Source: an uncultured Burkholderiales bacterium (GTDB lineage Bacteria; Pseudomonadota; Gammaproteobacteria; Burkholderiales; Burkholderiaceae_F). From it: DNA of 10,945 bases. Under the pieces are notes generated by a model. It was given only the letters and a program-made list of their open reading frames with translations, was not told the DNA's origin and ran no database searches. The position numbers and the translations under genes were made by a program. The stretch lies in the NCBI GenBank assembly GCA_903871435.1, contig CAIQGU010000424.1, positions 1 through 10,945 of the forward strand. The letters run 5' to 3'. Position 1 is the first letter of the stretch. Every line of letters starts with the position of its first letter. Below, piece after piece: positions 1-7,033 of this stretch.

Positions 1-1124
1 GGAGCCTCGCCCGCCGCGTCGCGATCCTGCGCACAGACGTAGATGGTGGGATCGTCGGGCAACTGGCGCTTGCCAAATATCGCGTCGAACTCGGCGACGT
101 AGTCGGCCGAGAAAAACACGTTGTGCCGCAGCAGGTCGAATCCCTGCGTGGGCGCGCTTACCAGCCAGGTGATGGCCGAGAGCGAGCGCGCCAGCCGATC
201 GGAGCCTGCCGCCGCGCGCGCCGCCTCGGCGCCGAGTTGCCCCTGCGCCAGGGCCGCCGAATCCGCATTGGCAATGACCGCGCCGGCCTCCACGGTCTCG
301 CCGCTGGCAAGTTCAATGCGCCACTGACCCTGGGCATCCCGCCCGAGGCGGCGCACGGCGCTGTTGTAGCGAAACCGCGCGCCACGCGCTATGGCAACCT
401 TCTCCAGGGCTTCGGCGAGGCCGTACATGCCCGGCTCGGCCAGCCAGACGCCCTGTTGCTCCACGTGGGCCACGAGCATCAGCGTTGCGGGTGCGTCAAA
501 CGGCGATGAACCGCAGTACGTGGCGTAACGGCCAAAGAGCTGGCGCAGGCGTGGATCGCGAAAGTGCCGGCCCAGCGCATGCCAGAGGTTTTCGAAGGGG
601 CGTATGGCCAGCAGGTCGGCGGCGCGGCGCGACGCGATGTTCTTGACGAGCCCCGGCATCGACGGGCGCTGCGACCGGATGAAGGAATGCTCGAGCGCCT
701 GGTAGGTGGCGCGCGCTTCCTCGCAAAACCCCAAGAAGCGCCGTCCCTCATCGGGACCGGCAAAGCGGGCGATGGCGTCGGCGCTGCGGGCGGTATCGGC
801 ATGCAGGTCCAGGGTTTCGCCGCCGCCCCAGGAATGGCGCGCCAGGACGCTGGCAGGCCGTGTTGCCACGTAGTCGCCGAAGCTCAGTCCGGCCTCGCTG
901 AACATCTCGTCAAAGACCCAGCGCATCGTCAGCACGGTGGGTCCGGCATCGAAGGCGGCACTGCCCAGCGGAGTGCGGCGCATCTTGCCGCCGGGCCGGT
1001 CCGCAGCCTCCAAGACCAGTACCGGCAGACCGCGGGCAACCAGATCGAATGCCGCCGCCAGGCCGGCAACGCCGGCGCCGACCACCACGACCGGCCGTTG
1101 CTCAGAGATCTTGAGTCGTTGCAT
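1..1124 (-). CDS. crtD: CrtD, hydroxyneurosporene 3,4-desaturase (methoxyneurosporene dehydrogenase), 3' end outside window
   Basis: FAD-dependent carotenoid desaturase that introduces the C-3,4 double bond into 1-hydroxy (or methoxy) neurosporene/lycopene on the way to spheroidene or spirilloxanthin; probably membrane-associated. The 374 codons present are open to the window edge; family members are roughly 500 residues, so about a quarter is missing. Seen: an N-terminal dinucleotide fold with GAGVAG at residues 16-21, the acidic end of the second strand at E39, PGGKMRR at 44-50, and the CrtD-typical run DAGPTVLTMRWVFDE from residue 59. The ATG at 1124 is chosen because it puts the FAD motif at the usual distance. 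GTG (1136) and TTG (1139) in frame upstream are alternatives, with a weak GGAG about 10 bases before the TTG. It is divergent from crtE across a shared operator region. In relatives crtD is followed by or paired with crtC. Confidence in family is high, in exact start moderate. Confidence 0.93.
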   Translation of the reverse strand, partial: MQRLKISEQRPVVVVGAGVAGLAAAFDLVARGLPVLVLEAADRPGGKMRRTPLGSAAFDAGPTVLTMRWVFDEMFSEAGLSFGDYVATRPASVLARHSWGGGETLDLHADTARSADAIARFAGPDEGRRFLGFCEEARATYQALEHSFIRSQRPSMPGLVKNIASRRAADLLAIRPFENLWHALGRHFRDPRLRQLFGRYATYCGSSPFDAPATLMLVAHVEQQGVWLAEPGMYGLAEALEKVAIARGARFRYNSAVRRLGRDAQGQWRIELASGETVEAGAVIANADSAALAQGQLGAEAARAAAGSDRLARSLSAITWLVSAPTQGFDLLRHNVFFSADYVAEFDAIFGKRQLPDDPTIYVCAQDRDAAGEA

Positions 1125-1179
1125 GGCGCGCTGCACCAACGGACTGCCGCTCCGTTGCCCCCGGTCGACGTGATTTGAT

Positions 1180-1223
1180 AGTCATTTACGCTTGACATTT
1201 TAGGGTGTAATGACAGAATTACA
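1180..1223. promoter_or_regulatory. Paired PpsR/CrtJ-type operator between crtD and crtE
   Basis: Two 18-bp sites separated by exactly 8 bp. The right site, 1206-1223, reads TGTAATGACAGAATTACA, a perfect TGT-N12-ACA and nearly a full palindrome (GTGTAAT...ATTACAC). The left site, 1180-1197, is AGT-N12-ACA, one half degenerate. TGT-N12-ACA is the established recognition sequence of the photosynthesis repressor PpsR/CrtJ, which binds cooperatively to two sites 8 bp apart in Rhodobacter. The placement between the divergent carotenoid genes suggests repression of both by oxygen or light. No repressor gene is in the window, so the binding protein is inferred. Confidence 0.8.
1192..1219 (+). promoter_or_regulatory. 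Putative crtE sigma-70 promoter
   Basis: A perfect -35 hexamer TTGACA at 1192-1197 is followed after 16 bp by CAGAAT (1214-1219), a 4/6 match to the -10 consensus. The -35 lies in the left PpsR-type site and the -10 in the right one, so a bound repressor would block polymerase. The predicted leader before crtE is about 70 bases. The -10 is weak, so the assignment is tentative. Confidence 0.45.
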
Positions 1224-1226
1224 CAA
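1197..1226 (-). promoter_or_regulatory. Putative crtD promoter, overlapping the crtE promoter
   Basis: On the minus strand TTGTGT (1226-1221) and TAAAAT (1202-1197, 5/6 to the -10 consensus) are 18 bp apart. The -35 overlaps the perfect PpsR-type palindrome and the -10 lies mainly in the 8-bp spacer. It would fire away from the crtE promoter, giving back-to-back overlapping promoters under one operator. Only the -10 is a good match. Confidence 0.35.
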
Positions 1227-1297
1227 GGCAAACGAAACTTGCCGCAGTGGTGAAACCGCAGGCGCATGCGCGGCAACCCGCGCGAAAAGGATGAGCG

Positions 1298-2188
1298 ATG
1301 GATGGATCGGCAGCGATGGACATGGCATCTCGTATCGAGGACGCTTTGGTGGCCGCGGTGTCAGCGGCCGATAGCGCTGCCGGAGGGCCGCCGCGACTGG
1401 GGCAGGCCATCCGCTACGCCATCTTTCCGGCCGGCGCGCGCGTGCGGCCGCGGCTGTGCCTGACCGTGGCGCTGGCCCTGGGCGATGACGATCCGGCGGC
1501 CTCCAACGCTGCTGCCGCGGCCATCGAGATGCTCCACTGCGCCTCGCTGGTGCACGACGATCTGCCGTGTTTTGACGACGCGACCACGCGGCGTAACAAG
1601 CCCTCGCTGCACCGCGCCTTTGGCCAGCGCGAGGCCGTCCTCGCCGGCGACGCGCTCATCGCCATGGGGTTCGATGTCATCGCGCGCAGCGCCGGGCGCA
1701 ATCCGGGGCGCACCATTGCCCTGCTGCGCTGCCTGGCGGATGCGCTCACGCCGCCCAACGGCATCATTGCCGGCCAGGCTTGGGAGTGTGAACCTGCCGC
1801 GGAACTCTCCGCCTATCAACGCGCCAAGACCGGTTCCCTGTTTGTTTCCGCCGCCATGGCGGGCGCCATTGCCGGCGGCGGTGATCCGCAGGCCTGGCGC
1901 GTCCTGGGCGAGCGCCTGGGCGAGGCCTACCAGATCGCCGATGACATCCGTGATGTCGTGGCCAGCCAGGAGGAAATTGGCAAGCCGGTGGGGCGCGATG
2001 TCGCACTCGGCCGGCCCAACGCCGTAGTGGCCCTGGGCATGGCGCGCGCCATCGCCATCTTCGAAACGCTGGTCGAGCAGGCGCTCGAATCCATACCGCC
2101 GTGCGGTGGCCGTCAACGCCTGCAGCAGTTGATCCGGGCCGAAGCGCTGCGGCTGGTTCCCGAGGAATACCTCGAGCGCGCGGCGTGA
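1298..2188 (+). CDS. crtE: CrtE, geranylgeranyl diphosphate synthase
   Basis: Polyprenyl synthase that condenses isopentenyl diphosphate with allylic diphosphates to give C20 geranylgeranyl diphosphate, precursor of carotenoids and of the bacteriochlorophyll tail; soluble. The 296-residue length fits the family. Both metal-binding aspartate motifs are present: DDLPCFD at residues 87-93 (the DD-x4-D form common in bacterial short-chain enzymes) and DDIRD at 215-219. The basic RPR at 50-52 is the usual diphosphate-binding stretch, and GQAWE near 159-163 is also family-typical. The ATG at 1298 is favoured because AAGGA lies 6 bases upstream; ATG codons at 1316 and 1322 are in-frame alternatives. 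It is first in the plus-strand gene train and its stop overlaps the start of crtF. Gene order (crtE-crtF-bchC) and motifs agree, so CrtE is preferred over IspA-type farnesyl synthase. Confidence 0.92.
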   Translation: MDGSAAMDMASRIEDALVAAVSAADSAAGGPPRLGQAIRYAIFPAGARVRPRLCLTVALALGDDDPAASNAAAAAIEMLHCASLVHDDLPCFDDATTRRNKPSLHRAFGQREAVLAGDALIAMGFDVIARSAGRNPGRTIALLRCLADALTPPNGIIAGQAWECEPAAELSAYQRAKTGSLFVSAAMAGAIAGGGDPQAWRVLGERLGEAYQIADDIRDVVASQEEIGKPVGRDVALGRPNAVVALGMARAIAIFETLVEQALESIPPCGGRQRLQQLIRAEALRLVPEEYLERAA

Positions 2189-3399
2189 AATCCGCACTGG
2201 CTGCCGCTGCGGCGCAGCCCTGCGTTGCCGGCGGCGCGCCGCCTCCCGTGACAGCTACCGGCGACGAATCCTGGCTTGATGCGCTGCGCCGGCAGCGTGA
2301 CCGGCTGCTTGCCGATGGCCGTTTCCATCGCTTTGCCGCAGCCTTCATCTTCACCCGGCCCATCGCCCGATCGCGGGCACGGGCGCTCTTCGACCTGGTC
2401 GCGGGCTTCGTGTATTCGCAGGTGCTCTACGCCTGCGTCACGCTGGGCCTGCTGCGCCGCCTGCTCGAGCGTCCGCAGACGCCCGCCGAACTGGCGCAGG
2501 CGCTTTCCCTGCCGTTGGATCGGCTCGAGCGCCTGCTATCTGCCGCGGGTGCGCTGGACCTGGTCGAGCGGCGCGGCCGCGGGCGTGTCGGTCTGGGCGT
2601 GCTGGGTGCCGCGCTGCTGGGCAATCCGGGCGTGGAAGCCATGATCCGCCACCATGGGCTGCTGTATGCCGATCTGGCCGATCCGGTCGCCCTGCTGCGC
2701 GGCTCCGCGGATCACGCCAGCCTTGCTGCTTTCTGGGGCTATGCCGGCGCCCACAACCCGGCGGCACTGCCCCGTGAACAGGTCGCGCCCTACAGCGGGC
2801 TGATGTCCGAATCGCAGCAGTTCATCGCCGATATCGTGCTTGCCGCCTATCCTTTCGGGCGGCACCAACGGCTGCTCGACGTCGGTGGCGGTGAGGGCAA
2901 TTTTGCGATGGCGGCGGCGCGCAAGGTGCCGCATCTGGCCGTGAGCGTGTTCGATCTTCCCGAGGTGGCGGCTGTGGCCCAGGCGCGCTTCCAGGCCGCT
3001 GGCATGCGCACGCGGGCGGTGGCGCATGGGGGCAGCTTTTTTCACGATGCCCTGCCCGGCGACGCCGATCTCGTGACGCTGGTGCGTGTCGTGCACGACC
3101 ACGACGATGACAAGGTGCAGGTATTGCTCAGTGGCATACGCCGGGCCATGCGGTCCGATGCCGTGTTGCTCATCGCCGAACCCATGGCCGGCGCACCCGG
3201 TATGGGCCCCATGGCCGATGGCTACTTTGGTATTTACCTGCTGGCCATGGGCACCGGACGTGCCCGCACCTTCGAAGAGCTGCGCGCCTTGCTGCATGCA
3301 GCCGGCTTTACCGCCGTGCGGCGCCGCAGCACGCGTAATCCCTTGCTGGCGACTGTCGTGACGGCGCGACCCGATGCTAAAAGTGTTAATTACGCTTGA
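2185..3399 (+). CDS. crtF: CrtF, hydroxyneurosporene (carotenoid) O-methyltransferase
   Basis: S-adenosylmethionine-dependent methyltransferase that methylates the C-1 hydroxyl of demethylspheroidene-type carotenoids, giving the methoxy groups of spheroidene and spirilloxanthin. Of 404 residues, roughly 70-150 look like the winged-helix/dimerisation domain of plant-type O-methyltransferases. The SAM-binding glycine loop is DVGGGEG at residues 232-238, followed by acidic VFDLPEV, VHDHDDD and the AEPMAG strand typical of CrtF. No ATG is suitably placed. The GTG at 2185 overlaps the crtE stop as GTGA, indicating translational coupling, and is preferred over a GTG at 2101 deep inside crtE; GTG 2248 is another option. 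No clear ribosome site precedes any of them, so the N-terminus, which begins with an Ala-rich tract, is uncertain. The last codons run into the bchC operator and -35 hexamer. Confidence 0.9.
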   Translation: MKSALAAAAAQPCVAGGAPPPVTATGDESWLDALRRQRDRLLADGRFHRFAAAFIFTRPIARSRARALFDLVAGFVYSQVLYACVTLGLLRRLLERPQTPAELAQALSLPLDRLERLLSAAGALDLVERRGRGRVGLGVLGAALLGNPGVEAMIRHHGLLYADLADPVALLRGSADHASLAAFWGYAGAHNPAALPREQVAPYSGLMSESQQFIADIVLAAYPFGRHQRLLDVGGGEGNFAMAAARKVPHLAVSVFDLPEVAAVAQARFQAAGMRTRAVAHGGSFFHDALPGDADLVTLVRVVHDHDDDKVQVLLSGIRRAMRSDAVLLIAEPMAGAPGMGPMADGYFGIYLLAMGTGRARTFEELRALLHAAGFTAVRRRSTRNPLLATVVTARPDAKSVNYA

Positions 3400-3427
3400 C
3401 AACTAAGCAAGTAAGAGTAAATTGACA
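3384..3427. promoter_or_regulatory. Paired PpsR/CrtJ-type operator in front of bchC, overlapping the end of crtF
   Basis: The left site, 3384-3401, reads TGTTAATTACGCTTGACA, a perfect TGT-N12-ACA. The right site, 3410-3427, is AGT-N12-ACA. The gap (3402-3409) is exactly 8 bp. This is the arrangement known at the Rhodobacter bchC promoter, where CrtJ/PpsR binds both palindromes cooperatively. Here the left site lies almost wholly within the last codons of crtF and the right site ends 3 bases before the preferred bchC ATG, so regulatory DNA is packed into coding sequence. The repressor's identity is inferred from the motif. Confidence 0.8.
3396..3423 (+). promoter_or_regulatory. Putative internal promoter for bchC
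   Basis: A consensus -35 TTGACA (3396-3401) and TAAATT (3418-3423, 4/6) are 16 bp apart. The -35 forms the right end of the perfect PpsR-type site and the -10 lies in the second site. Transcription would start about 6-8 bases after the -10, i.e. at or next to the ATG at 3431, predicting a nearly leaderless mRNA. This internal promoter would let the bch-puf genes be expressed independently of crtEF. Confidence 0.5.
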
Positions 3428-3430
3428 CTC

Positions 3431-4432
3431 ATGGTTTCGAACACATTGGAAGCAGCTCCCGCCGTCCAGGAAAGAGGGCAGCGCCATAGCGCGTATGCCG
3501 TCGTCCTCGAGCAACCGGAGCAACTCTCGCTCAAGTCGCTGGAGATCGATCACCCGGGCCCGGCCGATATCGTCATCGCCACCGAGTGGAGCGCCATCAG
3601 CACGGGTACCGAGCGCCTGCTGTACAAAGGCCAGATGCCGCAATTTCCGGGCATGGGCTACCCGCTGGTACCCGGCTACGAAGCCGTGGGCCGTATCACC
3701 GAGGTGGGCGCCCAGGCCGGCACGGATCTCAAGGTAGGGCAGCGGGTGTTCGTGGGCGGCGCGCGTTGCTATGGCGAAGTGCGCGGTCTCTTCGGCGGTG
3801 CTTGCGCGCGGCTTGTTGTGCAGGCATCGCGCGCCATACCGGTGCCGGACCATATCGGCGAGAAGGCCGTGCTGCTGGCGCTTGCCGCCACTGCCTACCA
3901 TGCGCTCAATCTCCCCGGCGCGCAGCGTACGGATCTGATCATCGGTCACGGCGTGCTCGGCCGCCTGCTGGCGCGCATCGCCGCGCTCGACCCCGCGCGT
4001 CCAGTGGTCGTCTGGGAAAACAATCCGGCTCGCGTGCATGGCGCGATCGGTTACACGGTCATCGACGCGCAGCAGGACACGCGCCGCGATTACCGCTCCA
4101 TCCTGGACGCCAGCGGCGATTCTTCGCTGCTCGACAAACTTATAGGCCGACTGAGCCCGGGTGGGGAAATCATCCTCGCCGGCTTCTACAGCGAGCCGCT
4201 GCACTTTGCCTTTGCCCCCGCCTTCATGCGCGAGGCACGGCTGCTCATCGCGGCCGAATGGAAACCCGATGACCTGCGCACCGTGATGGAACTCATCACC
4301 ACGGGCAAGCTGTCCCTCGACGGCCTGATAACCCACCGCGTTCCGGCCACCGAGGCCACCGCTGCCTACCGGACCGCGTTTGGCGATCCGGCATGTTTAA
4401 AAATGGTACTGGACTGGAGATCTCTAGCATGA
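3431..4432 (+). CDS. bchC: BchC, 3-hydroxyethyl bacteriochlorophyllide a dehydrogenase
   Basis: NAD-dependent oxidoreductase of the medium-chain dehydrogenase fold that oxidises the C-3 hydroxyethyl group of bacteriochlorophyllide to acetyl, near the end of bacteriochlorophyll a synthesis. The 333-residue protein carries BchC hallmarks: SAISTGTE, FPGMGYPLVPGYEAVG, the nucleotide-binding loop GHGVLG around residues 172-177, then LAGFYSEPL, AFMREARL, ITHR and a C-terminal LKMVLDW. The ATG at 3431 is preferred. A TTG at 3422, in frame three codons earlier with AAGAG 4 bases before it, lies inside the operator and is less likely. About 20 residues before the conserved AYAVVLEQ exceed what I recall for relatives. 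The stop overlaps the bchX start as ATGA. The following bchXYZ supply earlier steps of the same pathway. Confidence 0.94.
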   Translation: MVSNTLEAAPAVQERGQRHSAYAVVLEQPEQLSLKSLEIDHPGPADIVIATEWSAISTGTERLLYKGQMPQFPGMGYPLVPGYEAVGRITEVGAQAGTDLKVGQRVFVGGARCYGEVRGLFGGACARLVVQASRAIPVPDHIGEKAVLLALAATAYHALNLPGAQRTDLIIGHGVLGRLLARIAALDPARPVVVWENNPARVHGAIGYTVIDAQQDTRRDYRSILDASGDSSLLDKLIGRLSPGGEIILAGFYSEPLHFAFAPAFMREARLLIAAEWKPDDLRTVMELITTGKLSLDGLITHRVPATEATAAYRTAFGDPACLKMVLDWRSLA

Positions 4433-5433
4433 GTCAAGCCACGACACTTCCCCTGGAACAGCTCAAGCGTTCACTGCGCGCCGAAGCGGCGATCGAGCCT
4501 GCGCCCGTGGTGACCGGTGAAGCCACCAGCAAGACGCAGATCATCGCCATTTACGGCAAGGGCGGTATCGGCAAGAGTTTTGCGCTGGCCAATCTGTCCT
4601 ACATGATGGCCCAGCTGGGCAAGCGCGTGCTGCTGATCGGCTGCGATCCCAAGAGCGATACCACTTCGCTGCTGTTTGGCGGCCGTGCCTGCCCCACCAT
4701 CCTGGAAACCTCGTCGCGCAAGAAGCTCGCAGGCGAGCCCGTATCGATATCCGACGTGTGCTTCAAGCGCGACGGCGTCTTCGCGATGGAACTGGGTGGC
4801 CCGGAAGTGGGCCGCGGCTGCGGTGGACGCGGCATCATCCACGGCTTCGAAACCCTCGAAAAGCTGGGCTTCCACGACTGGGGTTTCGACTTCGTGCTGC
4901 TCGATTTCCTGGGCGATGTGGTCTGCGGCGGCTTTGGCCTGCCCATCGCCCGGGACATGTGCCAGAAGGTCATGGTCGTCGGCAGTAATGATTTGCAATC
5001 GCTCTATGTCGCCAACAACGTGTGCTCGGCGGTGGAATATTTCCGCCGGCTGGGTGGCAACGTGGGCGTGGCGGGCCTCATCGTCAACAAGGACGACGGC
5101 ACCGGCGAGGCCCAGGCCTTCGCCAAGGCGGCCGGCATCCCGGTTCTGGCTTCCATCCCGGCTGACGACGATATCCGCCGCAAGAGCGCCAGCTATGAAA
5201 TCGTGGGCCGCCCGGGTGGCCCGTGGGCCTCGCTGTTCGAAGCCCTGGCCGTGCAGGTGGCCGACGCGCCGCCGCTGCGTCCCAAGCCCCTCTCGCAGGA
5301 CGCCTTGCTGGGCCTGTTCTCGAGCGATGCGGTGGGCCGTGACGTACAGCTCAACCCCGCCAGCGACGACGACATGCGCGGTCTTGCCGCGGTCGAGAAG
5401 AAGTCCCTTGAAGTCGTCTACGACGCCGTCTGA
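4429..5433 (+). CDS. bchX: BchX, chlorophyllide a oxidoreductase iron protein (NifH-like)
   Basis: Homodimeric ATP-dependent reductase that passes electrons through a [4Fe-4S] cluster to BchY/BchZ, reducing ring B of chlorophyllide a to the bacteriochlorin. The 334-residue length is normal. Seen: P-loop GKGGIGKS at residues 43-50, a NifH-like GCDPKSDTT, and two cluster cysteines, C131 in CGGRG and C166 in DVVCGGFGLP. Their spacing of 35 residues equals that of the two cluster cysteines of NifH. A leader of about 35 residues precedes the first strand, as usual for BchX but not BchL, which separates the two paralogues. The ATG at 4429 has GGAGA (4416-4420) 8 bases upstream and overlaps the bchC stop. 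A longer frame from ATG 4393 lies inside bchC and has no comparable support. Confidence 0.96.
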   Translation: MSQATTLPLEQLKRSLRAEAAIEPAPVVTGEATSKTQIIAIYGKGGIGKSFALANLSYMMAQLGKRVLLIGCDPKSDTTSLLFGGRACPTILETSSRKKLAGEPVSISDVCFKRDGVFAMELGGPEVGRGCGGRGIIHGFETLEKLGFHDWGFDFVLLDFLGDVVCGGFGLPIARDMCQKVMVVGSNDLQSLYVANNVCSAVEYFRRLGGNVGVAGLIVNKDDGTGEAQAFAKAAGIPVLASIPADDDIRRKSASYEIVGRPGGPWASLFEALAVQVADAPPLRPKPLSQDALLGLFSSDAVGRDVQLNPASDDDMRGLAAVEKKSLEVVYDAV

Positions 5434-5440
5434 TCGCACC

Positions 5441-7033
5441 ATGCATCCCTCCGAAAACGCAAAAGGCGAGGCACCGGCAGTGGCCGGGGTTGCCCCGGAA
5501 GCATCCGCCGGAGCGAAGCCCCAACGGGTGATACCGCTGGTCAATGCGCCGGAAGCCGCAGCCGCCAGCTGCAGCGGCGACAAGCAGGCGGTTCGTGCCG
5601 CAGCCGCCAAGGCGGGCGCCGGCGAAATCCTCGATCGTTATGCCGCCGACTACCCCGTCGGACCGCACGATCAACCGCAGAGCATGTGCCCCGCCTTCGG
5701 TTCCCTGCGCGTGGGACTGCGCATGCGCCGCACGGCCACCATCCTGTCGGGCTCGGCCTGCTGCGTCTACGGCCTCACGTTCACGTCGCATTTCTATGGC
5801 GCGCGCCGCAGCGTGGGCTACGTGCCCTTCAATTCCGAGACGCTGGTAACCGGCAAGCTCTTCGAGGACATCCGCGAGGCGGTTTTCCATATCGCCAAGC
5901 CCGAAGATTACGACGCCATCATCGTCACCAATCTGTGCGTGCCGTCCGCGTCGGGCGTGCCGCTGCGCCTGCTGCCCAAGCAGATCAACGGCGTGCGCAT
6001 CGTTGGCATCGATGTCCCGGGGTTTGGCGTTCCCACCCACGCCGAAGCCAAGGACGTGCTGTCGGGCGCCATGCTCAACTATGCGCGCACCGAGATCGAA
6101 GCCGGTCCGGTTCCTGCGCCGCGCACGGGACCCAAGAAGCGTCCGTCCGTGGCCCTCATCGGCGAAGTCTTCCCGGCCGATCCCATCGGCATCAGCGCCT
6201 TGCTGCAGCCGCTGGGCATCGATGTCGGGCCGGTGGTGCCGGTGCGCGAATGGCGCGAGCTCTATGGCGCGCTCGACTGCGAAGTGGCCGCGGCCATCCA
6301 CCCTTTCTACACTGCCGTGCTGCGCGAGTTCGACCTGGCCGGCCGGCGCATCGTGGGCTCCGCGCCTGTTGGCGTGGACGGCACCGCCGCCTGGCTGGAC
6401 GCCATCGGTAACGCCTTCAACGTGCCCGCCGAGCGCGTTGCCGAAGCCAAGAACAAGTTCCTGCCGGCGATCAAGGGTGCGCTATCGGCCGCGCCCATCC
6501 GCGGACGCATCACGCTGTCGGGCTACGAAGGTTCGGAACTGCTCGTCGGCCGTCTGCTGGTCGAGAGCGGTGCCGACCTGAAATACGTGGGAACTGCCTG
6601 CGGCCGCACCGAGTGGTCGAAGGCCGATTGCGAATGGCTCGAAGCCCACGGTGTGCGCGTGCAGTACCGCGCCTCGCTCGAGCAGGACCTCGCGGCCATG
6701 GATGAGTTCGAACCCAACCTGGCCATCGGCACGACGCCGGTGGTACAGGCGGCCAAGACGCGCTCCTTGCCGGCACTGTATTTCACCAACCTCATTTCCG
6801 CGCGTCCCCTCATGGGACCGGCGGGCGCCGGTTCGCTGGCGGCGGTTGTCAATGCCGCGCTGGGGTCCAAGGGGCGCTTCGACACGATGCGCGATTTCTT
6901 CGACGGCGTGGGCGCGGGCGACAACTCCGGTATCTGGGAGAAGGTTCCGGAGGCCAAGCCGCAGTTCCGTGAGATGCACCGGCGCCACCTGGAAAAGCAG
7001 GCGCGCCGCCGCAAGGCCGAGGAGATGATCTGA
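5441..7033 (+). CDS. bchY: BchY, chlorophyllide a oxidoreductase subunit Y (NifD-like)
   Basis: With BchZ it forms the catalytic heterotetramer that receives electrons from BchX and reduces the C7-C8 bond of chlorophyllide a. The predicted protein is 530 residues. Conserved segments include [81 protein letters not shown] and [12 protein letters not shown]83, C107/C108 and C166 are the likely ligands for the [4Fe-4S] cluster shared with BchZ. Residues 10-65 before the conserved block are Ala/Gly-rich and little conserved. The frame stays open upstream through bchX, but that part is a shadow; the ATG 7 bases after the bchX stop is taken as the start. No obvious ribosome site is present, so translation probably depends on coupling to bchX. 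The stop overlaps the bchZ start. Confidence 0.95.
   Translation: MHPSENAKGEAPAVAGVAPEASAGAKPQRVIPLVNAPEAAAASCSGDKQAVRAAAAKAGAGEILDRYAADYPVGPHDQPQSMCPAFGSLRVGLRMRRTATILSGSACCVYGLTFTSHFYGARRSVGYVPFNSETLVTGKLFEDIREAVFHIAKPEDYDAIIVTNLCVPSASGVPLRLLPKQINGVRIVGIDVPGFGVPTHAEAKDVLSGAMLNYARTEIEAGPVPAPRTGPKKRPSVALIGEVFPADPIGISALLQPLGIDVGPVVPVREWRELYGALDCEVAAAIHPFYTAVLREFDLAGRRIVGSAPVGVDGTAAWLDAIGNAFNVPAERVAEAKNKFLPAIKGALSAAPIRGRITLSGYEGSELLVGRLLVESGADLKYVGTACGRTEWSKADCEWLEAHGVRVQYRASLEQDLAAMDEFEPNLAIGTTPVVQAAKTRSLPALYFTNLISARPLMGPAGAGSLAAVVNAALGSKGRFDTMRDFFDGVGAGDNSGIWEKVPEAKPQFREMHRRHLEKQARRRKAEEMI

Noticed and set aside
929..1276. 115-codon minus-strand frame at the crtD start and across the operator
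   Set aside because: Out of frame with crtD, whose FAD motif and downstream blocks are clear. It crosses the promoter/operator region.
4676..5440. Upstream in-frame extension of bchY through bchX (would add 255 codons)
   Set aside because: The translated part is Arg/Ser/Trp-rich shadow sequence of bchX. The conserved BchY begins after 5441.
4471..5610. 379-codon minus-strand frame opposite bchX
   Set aside because: Shadow of bchX, which has all its cluster and P-loop residues. The antisense product is low-complexity and unrecognisable.
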